In this document: positions 34,502 to 35,197 of the stretch, piece after piece
Numbering within the stretch: the first letter of the stretch is position 1
How the letters are laid out: every line of letters starts with the position of its first letter
NCBI GenBank assembly: GCA_002339015.1
Contig: DDJC01000096.1
Coordinates: 1-35,197 of the forward strand
Direction of reading: 5' to 3'
Length of the DNA stretch: 35,197 nucleotides
From: Burkholderiales bacterium UBA1834
GTDB taxonomy: Bacteria; Pseudomonadota; Gammaproteobacteria; Burkholderiales; Burkholderiaceae_C
Notes under the pieces: model-generated
Databases searched by the model: none
Seen by the model: the letters and a program-made list of their open reading frames with translations, nothing else
Told to the model about the DNA's origin: nothing
Made by a program: the position numbers and the translations under genes

Positions 34502-34575
34502 AGCAAGCGCACACTTGTGCTGACCCTACGGTTGGACGGATAGCCCGAGGTTGACCGCCTCGGGCTATTTCGTTT
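34502..34575 (+). ncRNA. Candidate small RNA (about 74 nt)
   Basis: Between the predicted promoter and the terminator lie about 40 bases with a small hairpin AGCGCA-CACT-TGTGCT (34506-34521). The transcript would then end in the terminator stem. No open reading frame of note is present. It is divergent from tnsA and convergent with the XRE gene, so it could be an element-borne regulatory RNA. It resembles no RNA family I can name. Confidence 0.45.
34541..34575 (+). terminator. Rho-independent terminator
   Basis: A perfect 10-bp stem TAGCCCGAGG/CCTCGGGCTA with a 7-base loop is followed by TTTCGTTT on the + strand. The minus side has no T-run, so it ends a rightward transcript; no protein gene lies before it. 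Confidence 0.85.
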
Positions 34576-34655
34576 CTGGACGGAGAGTGGTTAGTCGCTA
34601 AGCTTTTTGCGCTCCTTCAGGATGGATGGGTATGCCAAAGCTAGGTTACGAGTGC

Positions 34656-35075
34656 TCAGTCTTCCGTGCCTGTGGCGACGATTAAGGCTGCGCGGTTGGG
34701 AACTTGGATCCGAATCAGGCTGACGCCGTTGATCAGGATCTCAATGTGCGTAGGCTTGCCTCGCGGAACTGCGTTGACAGCGCTTCGCTGCTGGAGCTCA
34801 TGTTTCCAGTGATCGCGCGCTATGGCTGCGAAGCTGGAGAAGGCGTCGGCCTCACTCTCACTGAGGCCTAGCGCAGCACATATCCGATCAATGAGGGGGC
34901 GGCTAGGCGCTGGCTTGCGCACGCGTTCGATAGAGCTGAGATAGGGCTGCTTGACATTCAGTCGACGCGCCAGTTCGTGCTGGGCGATGCCCTTTTTCTC
35001 TCTCAGTCGGCGCATCTCACACGCAAACGCGAGGCAAGGTGACTGAGCAAAGTTTTGATTTGGCTGGATTGTCAT
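34656..35075 (-). CDS. XRE-family helix-turn-helix regulator
   Basis: A 139-residue protein with a Cro/C1-type HTH in its first 80 residues: MRRLREKKGIAQHELARRLNVKQPYLSSIER, followed by RPLIDRICAALGLSESEADAF. The C-terminal part (HIEILINGVSLIRIQVPNRAALIVATG) looks like a short beta-rich segment. The ATG at 35075 is used; a TTG at 35114 would add 13 residues, and neither has a clear ribosome-binding site. It reads toward the small-RNA unit and lies upstream of the tns operon, so it may control cargo or transposition genes. Its target is not known. Confidence 0.82.
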   Translation of the reverse strand: MTIQPNQNFAQSPCLAFACEMRRLREKKGIAQHELARRLNVKQPYLSSIERVRKPAPSRPLIDRICAALGLSESEADAFSSFAAIARDHWKHELQQRSAVNAVPRGKPTHIEILINGVSLIRIQVPNRAALIVATGTED

Positions 35076-35197
35076 CGCTAGGCACAGTGATTTTCGTTTA
35101 TCACTGACTTTCAATTCTTGTCCAAAGCGATATGCCTTTCAACCCTAATTGCAGACGCCCAACAATTTCCATTGGCTGTTGACGCCGACCGAAAACT

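Noticed and set aside
35177..35197. TGTTGACGCC at the right edge as the second transposon end
   Set aside because: It reads in the same direction as TGTTGATGCG at 27385, whereas the two ends of one element must be inverted; the sequence also stops there.
27302..35197. CRISPR-associated transposon
   Set aside because: No repeat-spacer array or cas-like gene is visible in the window; tniQ alone is not enough to claim it.

Overview
The window is high-GC DNA with the gene content of a betaproteobacterium, probably order Burkholderiales. The pointers are a 640-residue FeoB with a FeoB-associated Cys-rich partner, a DUF3649/PepSY/DUF3325 iron cluster, an egtB-egtD ergothioneine pair and TPP-riboswitch-controlled thiC. 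The genus cannot be fixed from sequence alone. Nearly all genes lie on the minus strand.

Layout from left to right. (1) 1-1303: the N-terminal part of thiC behind a TPP riboswitch, then a small predicted exported protein. (2) 1395-3892: the ferrous-iron uptake operon feoA-feoB-Cys-rich protein, with a possible Fur box. (3) 3983-6374: a membrane fatty-acid desaturase with a strong terminator, divergent from an AraC-family regulator. (4) 6418-8836: a DUF3649-PepSY-DUF3325 operon with ATGA overlaps behind overlapping Fur boxes. (5) 8885-11365: a small membrane protein, a luciferase-like monooxygenase and an exported alpha/beta hydrolase. (6) 11426-17299: tetR-tag, a CPA2 cation/proton antiporter with egtB and egtD, and a divergent YciI-like gene. 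I find a shared 16-bp imperfect palindrome (TAGGNC-N4-GNCCTA) inside the tetR promoter and in the antiporter/yciI intergenic region, with a weaker copy at the predicted yciI start site. This suggests one TetR regulon joining DNA alkylation repair, ergothioneine synthesis and ion/proton antiport. (7) 17383-25416: a lipoprotein-type tripartite RND efflux operon directly downstream of an anthranilate-synthase-like component I/II pair. (8) 25431-27302: decayed genes, namely a glutathione S-transferase without its N-terminal domain fused to a hybrid histidine kinase that is frameshifted and truncated at both ends.

(9) 27302-35197: a horizontally acquired region, visibly AT-richer over roughly 27.6-33.5 kb. 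It carries a Tn7-like transposition operon (tnsA, tnsB, tnsC, a short tniQ and an unrecognised gene in the usual tnsE position), tightly overlapping. It interrupts the kinase gene. At the kinase junction is a long near-perfect inverted repeat followed by repeated GGGAAA-type motifs that may be part of the transposon end. Upstream of tnsA lies a compact promoter-terminator unit that looks like a small RNA gene, followed by an XRE-type regulator. No CRISPR array or cas gene is visible, and the far end of the element and the missing 5' half of the kinase are not in the window.
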